Below are positions 25,761 through 36,759 of a DNA stretch of 64,000 nt, in pieces. The notes under the pieces were generated by a model. The model did not search any database and had not been told where the DNA came from. It saw only the letters and a list, made by a program, of their open reading frames with translations. Numbering within the stretch: the stretch's first letter is position 1; each line of letters begins with the position of its first letter. A program made the translations under genes and the position numbers. Origin of the DNA: Sordaria brevicollis (taxonomy: Eukaryota; Ascomycota; Sordariomycetes; Sordariales; Sordariaceae); assembly GCA_033439795.1 (NCBI GenBank), contig JAUTDP010000006.1:682001-746000 (forward strand). Direction: 5' to 3'.

Positions 25761-28590
25761 TAAAAAAGGGAATAAAAAATATATAAAATTAAACTTAAAA
25801 ATAATATATATATTTTTAGTAATTTATATTTATTATCGTTTAGAAATATCTTCTTTATTCCCCTTTTAATTATTAATAATTTTTATTCGTTTTTCCGTTT
25901 ATTTACTTTAATTATTATTTACCTATTTTTAGAATTATTTACCCTAGAAATAAATAATATTATAATCCTTCGAAAGGTAATTTTATTTAAGCGGATAATT
26001 TTATTTATATTAATATTCGAAGCGAAAAATAATTTATTATTATTAACCTTTTCGGTAATACGCTTTATAGGGATTATACTTCCCGGAAATAGGAATATCG
26101 ATTAACGTTTTTATTTTATACTAATTAATTTATTATATATTAATTTATTATAATTATTTAATTTAATTAATAATAACCTACTAAATTTCCTTTTATTAAA
26201 AGAAATAATAAAAAGGGGGTTATTGGCCGCTTATTTAATTATATTAATAACGATTAGGGTAATATATTACGCGAATATTCGCGAAATGAAGATTTTTTAT
26301 TATATTAGCTAATATATTAATTATAAGAGGAGAGAGCCTTTTTACCCGGTCATTTATTAATAATTAATATATTAAGTTATAATTAATAATATATAAATTA
26401 ATAATTAATAAAGGATTAATAAAATATTAATAAATTATTATTATAATATAAATTTAAAAAAGATAAACCTTTATTAATAAATTATTTATATAGGAATTTA
26501 ATACCGATTGGTATTTTGTATTTTAGTTCGGACGTCCGAAAAAGCGATTAAATTTAATATTAATATTTAAATTTGGATTTTTAGGATCCAAATTTAAGTT
26601 TAAAGGTAAATCGTTCTAAATTAGTTATTGTAGTTATTATAATTACGGGGGTTATTTAGAGGATATATTTATAATTTATATGCGTTAGGTTAATAATTAT
26701 TCGTATTTGTAGTTTTATAACGTTATTAGTAGAAATTGATTCCGGGGTTAACGTTATTAGCGAATTCGATATTAAACCGTTCCTCTTCTAGGAATTTAGT
26801 TTCGATATGCGCTATTTATTCGGTATATTCCCAATTATTTAATAAAGTATAGGCGAACCGGTTAAAATATCCTATTAAAATATATTAATAAAATATTAAA
26901 ACGAAGCGGAGAAGGATAGTTTATTAAACGTATTTTTTTTTTATTTAAAATAATTAAAATATTTAATATATTATTATAAAACGTCGGGAATAGTTTATTT
27001 TAATTATAATATATTTAGAAGTAATAATGTAAATATCGATTAAATACGAATTATTTCGTTATATTATAAATTATAATAATCGTACCGTTAAAGGCCGGAA
27101 AACGATAAGAAATTTCGCCGTAAGGTATAATAATACGGCCGTCCTACCTACTATTAATTTAGCGTTATAATAAGTAAATAAATATATTATTTATTTATAT
27201 AATTTAAATTAGGTATATTTTAGGACGTTTATTCGGTATAGTATATTATTAGTAATTAAGTTAAATAATATTAGGAAAAGAATTGAGAAAAATGATAAAG
27301 GGTTATAAAGTTTACGTAATTGGATAAACCGGTAACGGTTATAGTAATTATCGTTAATATTGTAAAAAGGTAAAAGAAGGAAATAATCCTAGCGGAGAAG
27401 GAATTTAATATTTTATAAAGTAAGAGGGTAAATAATATAGATTATAATATGGAAATATATACGACGTAACGTCGGAAGATATATAAATTATTTGCTATAT
27501 ATTTTATAAACGTACCCTTATTAATATAATATTAATTTATTATAAATATATTTTAAATATATTCTATATAGTATTCCGTTTATAATTAATATTTATTATA
27601 ATATTTTAGCGACCTTTTATATAATTTAAATTTTTATATTTAAATTAATTTAATAGAAATTAATATTATAATTATATTAATTGTAAATATTAAATATTCA
27701 ATATCATATTATAATTATTTATATATTAAATTATAATAGAAGTTATTTTTATTATAAAATTTTCATTTAAATAATAATTTTTAACATTTTTATTTATAAA
27801 TAATATAAATCCTTTTTATTTAATTATAAAGTATAAATATTATATATTATATTATTTTTTAATTTTTATTATTAATTTATAATATATTTTTTTTCCTTTT
27901 ATTTTTGCTAAATTAAATAAATTTAAAATAAAATTATATATTTAAATCGTTTTAATATTAAATAATAATAAGAATTATTTTTATTATAATATTTCAATTT
28001 AAATAATAATATATTAAATTTTTATTTATAAAGTATATAAATTATTTTTATTTAATTATAAAATATAAGTATTATATATTATATTATTTTTAAACCTTTT
28101 TTATTAATATTTAAAATCTCTTTTAAAATCTCTTTTTTTAAAATAATTATATATAAAATATATTTTGTAATATTCGTTATTAATAATTATTTATTAAAAA
28201 TAAAAAAAGCAAAAATTTATTAAATTAATTTTTATAATAAAGAATTAAATATTTAATCTTTATTATTATGAAATTATATTAAAAAGATAATAATAAAATA
28301 TTTATTACCTTATATTTAAATCGAACTTTTTTTTTTGAAAAAGAAAAAATTTTTTAAGAAAAAATAAATAAATAATATTTTACGATTTTTATTAACTTAG
28401 GGAAAAAAAAAAAAATTTTAAGGGAGGAGAAAATAAATTTAAGTAATAGAGTAATTACCTTATTAAATACTTATATTTTTATTTAACCCCTTAATAACCC
28501 CTTTTAAATTTATTATTAATTGGATAATAACCGGTTAAAAACCTATTAAAAATTAAAGTAAAATATATCGCTAAAATATTATTAAAATAA
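25761..28590. other. AT desert without recognised genes
   Basis: RIP-type sequence with weak protein-like runs (for example around 26,740-26,800, VEIDSGVNVISEF, which could be a decayed aspartic-protease DSG motif). From about 27,590 to 28,420 the DNA is almost only A and T. No intact reading frame, tRNA or rRNA was seen. Confidence 0.6.
27732..28130 (+). repeat. imperfect direct repeat in AT desert, spacing about 235 bp
   Basis: A segment of about 160 bp starting near 27,734 (AGTTATTTTTATTATAAAAT ... TATTATATATTATATTATTT) recurs near 27,970. The order of sub-blocks is the same, including TTTATTTAATTATAAAGTATAAATATTATA against TTTATTTAATTATAAAATATAAGTATTATA. The copies are diverged and very AT-rich, so the exact ends are uncertain. 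Confidence 0.6.
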
Positions 28591-28599
28591 ATTTATTGC

Positions 28600-29960
28600 A
28601 TTTATAAATTATTTATTCGGCATTTCCGTCGCTATTATTATTAATAGCCTCCGGCTTAATCCGCTCGAATATAACCGTTTAGTTAGGAATATTAGAGAAA
28701 TAAATATTTATCCTTTTAATAATATATTTAGCGTTAATATATATTTTAAATTCCTTTATATTACGAAGGCTATAACCATTATAAATTAATTTATTTTAAA
28801 AACCTTATTTACTATTTGTATTATACGTAGCGAAGCCGATTATATTAGCGGCCTATAAAATAGTCTTTAAAAATCTAAAGATTCGAATTATATAGTAAAA
28901 GGGATTAGAATAATTACCGCAACTCTTATTTTATTAATTAATTAATAATAAATTTTAATTATATTTATAATAGGTAAATAATACGTTCTTTATTACCTTT
29001 TTTATTATAATTAATATAATATTTATTATTAATTAATAGAGGCTTTAAATTGGAAATATTAGGGATAGTAGTAAGGAAGGCTTTATATTTTTTAACCGAA
29101 TCCTAAACGAAGTAACCCTTTAGGTCTTTACGTAACGGCTACCTTTTAATTTTATACCGGTTTAAGTAAATAAGGACTTCGCGAATAAAATCGATATCCT
29201 TTTACAATTTAAAATTGGCTTTAATTTAAATTTTTTCGGCTTATTTTCTAACCTCTAAATATAGCGTTAATAATATATGATTAATTAAATATTAATTAAT
29301 TAATAGCCGGTAAATAAAATTTACTTTTAGTGGCCTTTTCTTTTTTCTTAATTTCGCGCTTAATAGTATAAACGGCCGATTTAGCCTTCTTCTATTTCGT
29401 TGGAAATATAACCGGCGGGGTTTAAATCGGGGCCGATATTTTAAATTTAAAACCGGCGAATTTATTAATAGCGGCGTTAATAAGGCTTTTAGCCGATTTA
29501 TAGAATTCTATTAATAATTAATTAATAATTTATTTTTAACCCGTTTTTAACTTATTAATAATATATTATTTATTAACCGCTTTCTTTATTTTTTCAAAAT
29601 TGGGTTTACTTCCCTTATTAGGAATAACGCTATTATTAGCGGTTATAATATTTAAAGTAATATAATATTCGTCCTTATAATAATTATATAATTTAATATA
29701 GTCGTTAAAAATCTTCGTATTATAATAGAATTTATTATTAGGTTGTAAAAAGTAGTAAAAGCGTTTTAAAGTGTAAATTTTAATAATAGATTTAATTTTA
29801 CCGCCCTAATAAACGTATTATTAATTGATTAGTAATTAATTATTAATTTATTATTAATAGGTTAATATATAATTTATTTTACCGGTAACCGAATTCTTAT
29901 AAATGATAACCGGGGGTAAACCCTCGGGGCGTTAAATTAAAGTATAATATTTGGTATAGG
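28600..29960 (-). pseudogene. unidentified minus-strand relic reading frame
   Basis: On the minus strand this stretch reads as one long protein-like frame broken almost only by TAA/TAG codons in places that fit former CAA, CAG or TGG. Examples are FNDYIKLYNYYKDEYYITLN (near 29,690), INAAINKFAGFKFKISAPI (near 29,470) and KYKAFLTTIPNISNLKPLL (near 29,070). It is basic and Lys/Ile/Asn-rich after RIP. I do not recognise the family; a Gag-like or other transposon protein, or a RIP-inactivated host gene duplicate, are all possible. Confidence 0.45.
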
Positions 29961-30399
29961 CGGTCTATAAATTTTATTAATATAAAAGTTAAAAAAAAAT
30001 TATAACCGGTTAATAATAGATTGGTAATAAGTTAATAATAGGATATTAATAGGTTATTTACGTTTAAGGCAGTTTCGTTCTTAGTAAGCTTTTTTATATT
30101 AGTAGTATTTATAGTTATTAAAAGAGGAAAGGAATTAAAAACTTTCCAATTATTGAAATTTTTTTTAAATAGTTAGCTATTTCGTTTATTTAGTAGATAT
30201 CTTTTATCCTATATTTAATTTGGTATTAATTACCATCGTTTTTAAATTTCATCGTTATTAATACTTATCTTCCTTTATAATATTGCAATCCTATTGTATT
30301 GCAAATATATTTTTTCTATAGTATTTATACGTTAAATTAATATTTATTTATTTATATCCACGCGGTTATATACTAAAGCAAATATACCTAGTACTTTAA

Positions 30400-32267
30400 C
30401 GCGGGGAAATTTTCGCATAGCGCGTGCGATTGGGGGGTCGCCTGGACTGGGACGCGCCGTTTATTACGGTCTTATCCGTTCATCGTCACTGCCGGTCCCG
30501 TTCTTTCATCTGAACTTTCCTCCGACTACACCTCCGGCTTTCGCTGTTTGTTCTGGCTCAGATTCCAGCGACTTTATTCTCTTATCCTCCACCTTGTCTT
30601 CACCGCGCCTGCTGTCGAAATTTTTCCCAATCGAATTTCCCGTCATGCTGAGGCGCATCCAAGATTGAGCTCCTTCTAGTACATCCCCCCACGTACGCGC
30701 ACGGTACCCGGCGCATCATCACCTGTCACGGCAGGTTCTCGGCCAGCAAGACTTTCCCGTTGCGGAACCTTGAATTTTGTGCCCATAGAGTTAGTTACAA
30801 GCAGTCTGTCTAGAGGTATCAATTCCTTCCATCGTTCATATCAACTACAAGCTGTCAACTACTACGTACTTCTTCCGGTCGGTCTTCGTTCTGAGTGGCC
30901 ACCATCAACTTGGTCGTCCTACCCCGAAGGTCCTCGACATCAACAACGGGAGTCAACACCACACCATCAGACCTCAAGACGGGAACAATGTACTGAAGCT
31001 GTGGAGCTGTAAACTTCACAGTACATAGCATACCTTACACAGGCCACACTACCGAGTACACCTGTCCCCTTTGACGGCATTCCTTTGATCCAATCGTCTT
31101 ATTCGAGACGGATTGGCGCTGTCAAACATCTCTTGCATCCTGGATCACCTCGTCGACCGGCCGCACATCATTTCAGCACCACCATCACCGGCACCATCAC
31201 CGGCCCCGGGCACCACTTTTGATACCACCTCAATTGATCATCGTCCCCTCGCCGTTGTTGCCTCCATTCGTCGCGTTCCACCTTCCACAACCATCGTAAC
31301 AAGGGAATATCACCGCCATCAGCACCACCGGCCCCCGGCTGACACTTAGCGGCGCCGCGACCATTGGTATCTTTTTTTTTTCTTTGACATCTGACACCTA
31401 ACCGCACGGAGTACACGGTACACGGTACACGTTTTCAACCATCACCCTTCGACGTTGGAAGTTCATTGTGCTTGGCTCCAATTCCAACATCTGCCTGGCA
31501 TCCTCGCGCTATTAGATTGGCCCTGCAAGATACAGACATCTTTTGGTCAACTTTGTGCCAGTCCGTATTTCGCCTCGCATTTATTCCTGTTCTCGGACAC
31601 ATTTTATCTAGCGCTGTGCTGTTTACAATTTACGCGGCGAGACTCTGGAGCTTGACGGCTAGTTACATCCACGCTGGACGCTGTCCTACATTGCGCAAAC
31701 GCCCGCCTGCTTCTGTTCCCGTTGTTGCTCCCGTACTCCGTCTGAGCCCGTGAGCTGGCCTGGCCTTTGCCCAGACACCAGTCACCACGAGCCTACGAGG
31801 ACGACCACACATTTCCCCTGGGCCAGCCATCATCGCCGCAACAAGTCAACAACCATTGGCATCTTGCCAAATCGTACTCGCCTGCTGCTTATCCGAACCG
31901 TTACTACCAAGCTTTCTTCTCCTGCCGTCCCGGACGCGAGCACCAACACTATCCTGCCGTGCCCGTTGCGTACTGCCCTGTCGTGTCGTCTTGTGTCGTG
32001 TCATCGCCATACACCCTCTGCCGAGCAATTCGACCTTTGATATTTAGTCGCTCTAATCGCAACCAAGACATTGACCGTCTCGCATTCGTTCCTGCATCAG
32101 GTTGCTGCCACGCCTCGGCTGCTTTGACCGGCGTCTGCACTGTGGGCCTGGCTCCGAGGACATCGTACTTGCTTGCCGAGCTTGTCTGGCTTCTTCTCCG
32201 TGGTCTGCTCTTCGTTCACGGGCCGTCCTGTGGGTGCTTTATCCTACATCCGCTTTGAAGGGTTTCC
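30400..32267. other. upstream region and probable long leader of the Zn2Cys6 gene
   Basis: Normal-composition DNA starts here, directly after the RIP block. It is C-rich on the plus strand and contains many short open frames (up to about 160 codons at 31,767-32,258). None has a recognisable domain, and the neighbouring gene is known to need upstream sequence. It probably holds the promoter, a long 5' leader with upstream ATGs, and a missing first coding exon of the transcription factor. A CACCATCACCGG short tandem repeat lies near 31,180-31,205. Confidence 0.55.
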
Positions 32268-35200
32268 TTGAGAGACCCAACCGCCGGCACGATAGCGTCC
32301 CAACTACGCATTCAGTCTATCCTTTCTCCCGCCGACCCGCCGAATGCCGATGAAGCTTCGGCCATCACTCCAACACCAACTGATTCAAGTCCAAAACGAA
32401 AGTTCAACGACGCCTTTGCCGGGCCGGTTTCCGGCAATCCGCCATCCATACATCACGCCGAGTCGGCTATAGCTCCCAGGCCTTATTCCCACGACCGATT
32501 ACCACACGTTCGCCAGCCGCTGCCTCATAGCGCACCGGTCGCTGCCGGGGGCGGCGGTCTTCGCAGGCACGGCCAGACACCTGAGGATGCCAACAAGGTC
32601 TTGATGACCTCTGCGACCATGGGGCCCACCCCCGAGAGCCCTGCGAGCCCTGGCAAGCCTGATTTGAAAAAGGGAGCCAAGCGCACGCCTTTGCGCTCGA
32701 GCATTGCCTGTCAACGCTGCCGAAAATCCAAAATCAAGTGCAACAACACGGGCGGTGATTCGCCATGCGATACCTGTATTCGAAACGGCAAAGAATGTAT
32801 CTACCCCGACGTGGCGCCCGCTCCCCCAAAGCGGGCCGAGCCACCTGCCGGTGTCAAGTCGGAGCAGGGTTCCGAGCGGAAGCGGCCGAGAAGAATTGAC
32901 GATATCGCCAAGCTGGAAAGCGCAGTTCCGCCTGCGGCCTTCGCCGAGGAAGTCCTTACAGCCCCTTACTTAACCGAGAGTGTATGGTCAGAGATCTTTG
33001 ATCTGTACAAACTTCACTTCGCCACTGAGTTGCCCTTCCTCCACTTGGCAACTCTGAAGGAGAAAATGGGAAACAGGTTCAGAGCCAAGCAGAATGATAC
33101 ATCTCCCGAGATCAATCTTGTGCTCCTAGGCGTCTTAACCCTGACAGTGCGCTTCAACCCCACCTTGGTGTCCTACGTCACGACGCTCAGGACTGCTTCT
33201 ACTGTTTCGAGTGGTTCAAAGTCGCGCCAGCTTGGAGTCAGCAACGATGCGACGGCTGCCTCCGAGTTCTATGCCGATGTCCTAACAAAGGCTCTTGGTG
33301 GACTTCGAGCGAGCATGACCATGGCATCCGTCGAGAGAGTTCAGGCCTTCCTGATGCTCGGGCTGTACGAATGGGGGCAGGCGCGGCCCAAGGTTGGTGG
33401 TATGGCGGCATGGATGTATGTCGGGATGGCCATTCGCATGGCTCAAGCTCTAGGTCTAGGCGATGGTGATAAGGAAGCCAGCAAGACGTTCAGGTCCAAA
33501 CCTTTGGATGCCTCCAACCTGCCAATGTCAAAATCGCAGCTCATCATTGCCAAAGAAATCAGGCGACGCACCATGTTCAGTTGTTTGATATTGGATCGCT
33601 TGTTGGGCTGTGGCAAAGGGCGGGCATCGACAATACGCTCTGAGGACCTGCGAATCCAGCTCCCCTGCTCTGAAATGTCGTTTGACCTTTCCGAAGATGT
33701 CTATACCGGTTTCCTCAACCCTACAGCTCAGGAGATAGCGAGAGGCCCTATTTCCGACAGTGCCGACAGCGTCCTGAGTCGCTTCATCCGACTGGTCGAC
33801 ATTTGGGGCGAGATATCTAAATGGAGCTTTGCCGGTGGTCGCTTTACAGAACAGCATGCTCCTTGGACGCCTGAGACAACTTTTTACAAGCTCCGGATGA
33901 AGCTCGAAACTTTCTATAACGAACTACCGGAGCGGTTCTGCTGGTCGAGAAGCAACTACTACAAACACGAGAACCACCATGCCAGCAGCGTTTACGTCTC
34001 CCTACACATGCTCGGCGCAGTATGCAAGATTATGGTCCATCGCGAGTACATACCGTTCATTGCCATTCGATGCAAGAAGCCAGTGGGTCCACTTGATGAG
34101 CCAACCTTTGCTGAAGGCGATGAACCACCTGGATTCTGGAACGAAAGCGCCGAAGAGATCTTCAAAGCCGCGAGGGATATTGTTGATCTTATCGACATCT
34201 CCCAACAGAAACTTCCCATGTCGACCCTCGTCTTGTTCGCAGTCTGGACAGCTGCCTTTGTTGGCATATACGCTGTTTACTTTCCGCACATCGATGTTGA
34301 ACGCCACATGCTGCAGCCAGCGGAGGACGATTCAGGGATCGAATTGGAAGAGATCAAGAAGGGGCCGACTGGTCTAACGTACAAGACACTGCAGCAGATG
34401 GGCAAATGGCTCAAGATGGCGGATACATACGTACAATACTTCCACGACATGGTACGCTACTATGATACGGTAAAGAAGGACTACGAAGCCGCAGCAAAGG
34501 CAGCGGGTGGGCCAGGTGGTGAGGCCAAGATCAATGTTCGCCTTCTTGGTGGCGGCTTGGAGGAGTGGAAATACCAGGGACTCAAGGTTGTCAACAACGG
34601 CGAGATTCTGGCGGTGGACGATGACCGGCACAGCATTTCTCGGGACAGCACACTCGAACCAACATCCGGCAGACACGATGGCCATCATACGGAGCATGCC
34701 AAGACCCCGAGGTCAACATCGCTCTCCTTCACGCCAATCAACTCGGCACATCACCATCACCAACACCACCCGTCAGTAGACTCAACGGCAGACGCCGGTC
34801 GAACACCGGACGGTGACAATATTTCCTGGCATCACCCACAATACCAACGTCCAGTTACAGGCGGCATTCCGAGCACAAGCAGCCAACACCAATCGCCCTC
34901 TCAGTCATCATTCGCGGCCCCAAGTCCGCAGCTGGCGACACTCAAACAAGCATTAGGTCCGCCACCACTCCCAGGACCTGCTGTCTCTGGATCCAGCGCA
35001 GGACCTTCAGTATCGACCATGCCAAACATACCGTCGTATAACTCGTCAAACGAGGTGATGCAGTATATCCAGGAAAACCAGAGCATACCATGGAACCAGC
35101 TCCCAGGTGGCGTTGACCACTTTGCACACGGGACCGATGATTTCTGTTTTGATGGGACGGGCAACGGGTTCTGGGGGTCAATGCCTGACGTGGCAATGGG

Positions 35201-35285
35201 TGGTGCTAGTCCGCATGGCTATGTGCCGCAACCGATTGTCGGGGTGGCCGGCCAGCAGGGCGCTGGTTGGGGTGGGTTCATGTGA
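32268..35285 (+). CDS. Zn(II)2Cys6 fungal transcription factor
   Basis: A nuclear DNA-binding regulator of the Gal4 class. The open frame gives about 1,005 residues. Counting from 32,268, the binuclear zinc cluster has six Cys at 148, 151, 158, 167, 170 and 177 (CX2CX6CX8CX2CX6C), preceded by a basic KKGAKRTPLR stretch and followed by a basic RKRPRR (NLS-like). Residues about 230-480 form the fungal-specific transcription factor domain, with WSEIFDLYKLHFATELPFLH, GMAIRMAQALGL and EIRRRTMFSCLILDR. The C-terminal 250 residues are His/Ser/Pro/Gln-rich and low-complexity. The start is unresolved: the frame opens with TTG after an in-frame stop at 32,256, and the first in-frame ATG is at 32,604, still before the zinc cluster. 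An upstream exon is likely. Specific target pathway unknown. Confidence 0.88.
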   Translation: MRDPTAGTIASQLRIQSILSPADPPNADEASAITPTPTDSSPKRKFNDAFAGPVSGNPPSIHHAESAIAPRPYSHDRLPHVRQPLPHSAPVAAGGGGLRRHGQTPEDANKVLMTSATMGPTPESPASPGKPDLKKGAKRTPLRSSIACQRCRKSKIKCNNTGGDSPCDTCIRNGKECIYPDVAPAPPKRAEPPAGVKSEQGSERKRPRRIDDIAKLESAVPPAAFAEEVLTAPYLTESVWSEIFDLYKLHFATELPFLHLATLKEKMGNRFRAKQNDTSPEINLVLLGVLTLTVRFNPTLVSYVTTLRTASTVSSGSKSRQLGVSNDATAASEFYADVLTKALGGLRASMTMASVERVQAFLMLGLYEWGQARPKVGGMAAWMYVGMAIRMAQALGLGDGDKEASKTFRSKPLDASNLPMSKSQLIIAKEIRRRTMFSCLILDRLLGCGKGRASTIRSEDLRIQLPCSEMSFDLSEDVYTGFLNPTAQEIARGPISDSADSVLSRFIRLVDIWGEISKWSFAGGRFTEQHAPWTPETTFYKLRMKLETFYNELPERFCWSRSNYYKHENHHASSVYVSLHMLGAVCKIMVHREYIPFIAIRCKKPVGPLDEPTFAEGDEPPGFWNESAEEIFKAARDIVDLIDISQQKLPMSTLVLFAVWTAAFVGIYAVYFPHIDVERHMLQPAEDDSGIELEEIKKGPTGLTYKTLQQMGKWLKMADTYVQYFHDMVRYYDTVKKDYEAAAKAAGGPGGEAKINVRLLGGGLEEWKYQGLKVVNNGEILAVDDDRHSISRDSTLEPTSGRHDGHHTEHAKTPRSTSLSFTPINSAHHHHQHHPSVDSTADAGRTPDGDNISWHHPQYQRPVTGGIPSTSSQHQSPSQSSFAAPSPQLATLKQALGPPPLPGPAVSGSSAGPSVSTMPNIPSYNSSNEVMQYIQENQSIPWNQLPGGVDHFAHGTDDFCFDGTGNGFWGSMPDVAMGGASPHGYVPQPIVGVAGQQGAGWGGFM

Positions 35286-36759
35286 GGAAGCAGGAAGGAG
35301 AAAATGTATGAGACCGCCAAAGTGGTGTATTAGGGGATTCCGTCCCTTTTCTTATTTTTCTTGGAGTCCGGTTTGGTATGGGTTAAGTCTGCATGGCTTG
35401 TTACCATCATCATCCCCCGCGGTGTGCTATTTCGTTGTCTTTGTATTGGAGCGCTTAACGATATCCTACATATGTTGTTCGGTGATCTGGTGGTCACCTT
35501 GAACCATACATGGCATGTTTTTCTTAGTTTTGAAGCCCGTATGTATTCCTGTAGCCATGTTGGAGTTTTATGATGGTACGATGGGGCTGGTCTTTGCTGG
35601 TCCAGCTTTCAAAAGGACGAGAATATGATCTTCTTGGCACATTCTTTCGCTGTAACAAAAACCTTTCCTCCCTCCGCGTCCACTCCTGCGTGGTTGTTGC
35701 GTCTCCATGGTGTTTCCATACCAGTGCGCATATCGTCGGTACGAATGGAAGAACTCAAAAGGCAGGAGCAAAGGGCATATAACACCCCAAGGCAGGATGA
35801 CAATTGGAATAGATGCATGTGCCAACCTAGCAGGCACGCCCGTTACGCTATCAGGACACACTTGCCCTTATCTCAGCTAACTCTTTCCAGATTTGACCCT
35901 TCCCCACCCAGGGGCACCCTCCAGTCGTCACTTCAATCTTGGTTATCACGGTCATACACTTCTCCCAGTGTCTTAAATCTTTCGGCGTCCCTGGGCATGA
36001 AAAAGTCACACATGCGTCAACTACACTCGTATGGGCACATATCCCACCGGTTTTTAACTTTTTTCTTTTTTTTTTGTTTTTACCTCTTATGTCAACACCG
36101 AACCACAAAAAGTAATTCCTACAATTCCTGGCGACCCTGAACCTCAATTTTGAGCGCCTTCAAATCCCTCCATTGCCCTACAAATTGCAGGGCCAAATTC
36201 GGTCCTTCAAACATCTCTTTCCCAGTCCGGCAACCTACCAATATCGTTATACTCTTACAAATCCTCCTTCTGATTATGCGCCGCGACGGTTGCAGCACAA
36301 GGATAGTTGGGGCAAACCCCTGAGAAACACTGCAGAATCCCGCCGCCGTGACAAAGACCCGAATAAAGTCCTCTGAGAGATGTTCGATCCGGGATAGATA
36401 TCTTCTGACCAACGTAGACCAGGCCAGGCAGTAGAAAACGTCTTGCTCTTGGTACTCTTTCTTGCTCCTGGTACACTTTGTAGATCTTGTTGCTCCGGCG
36501 TGCTGACTTTGGCAATATATCCTCGAATAGGAACACCGTCCTCGGTAACAGCCCGCCTCATGCTCCTGCTTCTTCTCGCGTTTGCCCCTTTACAAGCTTT
36601 TGGATGTAGCCGGCTTATCTAGACTCTACTGTCCTCCTGACTGGTACCCTCCCCTCTCGACGAGGCGACCTCTACTCTCGGGACCATTAGCGCTTGTCGG
36701 GGTAGGCTGCTCCGGGGAAAGGGAAGGAGGTATTCGACGGCTCGTTGGACTTTATCCAC
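35286..36759. other. intergenic region between the transcription factor and A1
   Basis: Convergent 3' flanks of a plus-strand and a minus-strand gene. It contains a T-rich run at 36,059-36,080 and a small imperfect duplication CTTGCTCTTGGTAC/CTTGCTCCTGGTAC at about 36,440-36,475. Short open frames on both strands show no family features. No RNA gene seen. Confidence 0.5.

Larger units (their letters stand above)
1..30400. repeat. RIP-mutated AT-rich repeat block
   Basis: The whole stretch is very rich in TA, AA and TT, and CA/TG dinucleotides are nearly absent: in the first 300 bases I count one CA and one TG. CG, CC and CT remain common. That is the mark of repeat-induced point mutation, which in Neurospora-type fungi turns C to T, preferring CpA, in duplicated DNA. 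Conceptual translations show recognisable transposon proteins whose Gln and Trp codons have become stops. No intact gene is present. The block ends sharply at about 30,400, after which composition is normal. Such blocks are usually DNA-methylated, H3K9me3-marked heterochromatin in Neurospora; that part is family knowledge, not visible here. Confidence 0.93.

Noticed and set aside
26740..26800. DSG-like motif suggesting a retroviral-type protease
   Set aside because: The opposite strand also reads as plausible protein here and no neighbouring gag or RT blocks were found.
31767..32258. 163-codon plus-strand open frame upstream of the transcription factor
   Set aside because: Overlaps other frames of similar length, low-complexity composition, no domain; more likely leader sequence or upstream open frame.
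35625..36140. 171-codon plus-strand open frame after the transcription factor
   Set aside because: Lies in the 3' flank, ends in a poly-T-derived Phe run, and has no family features.
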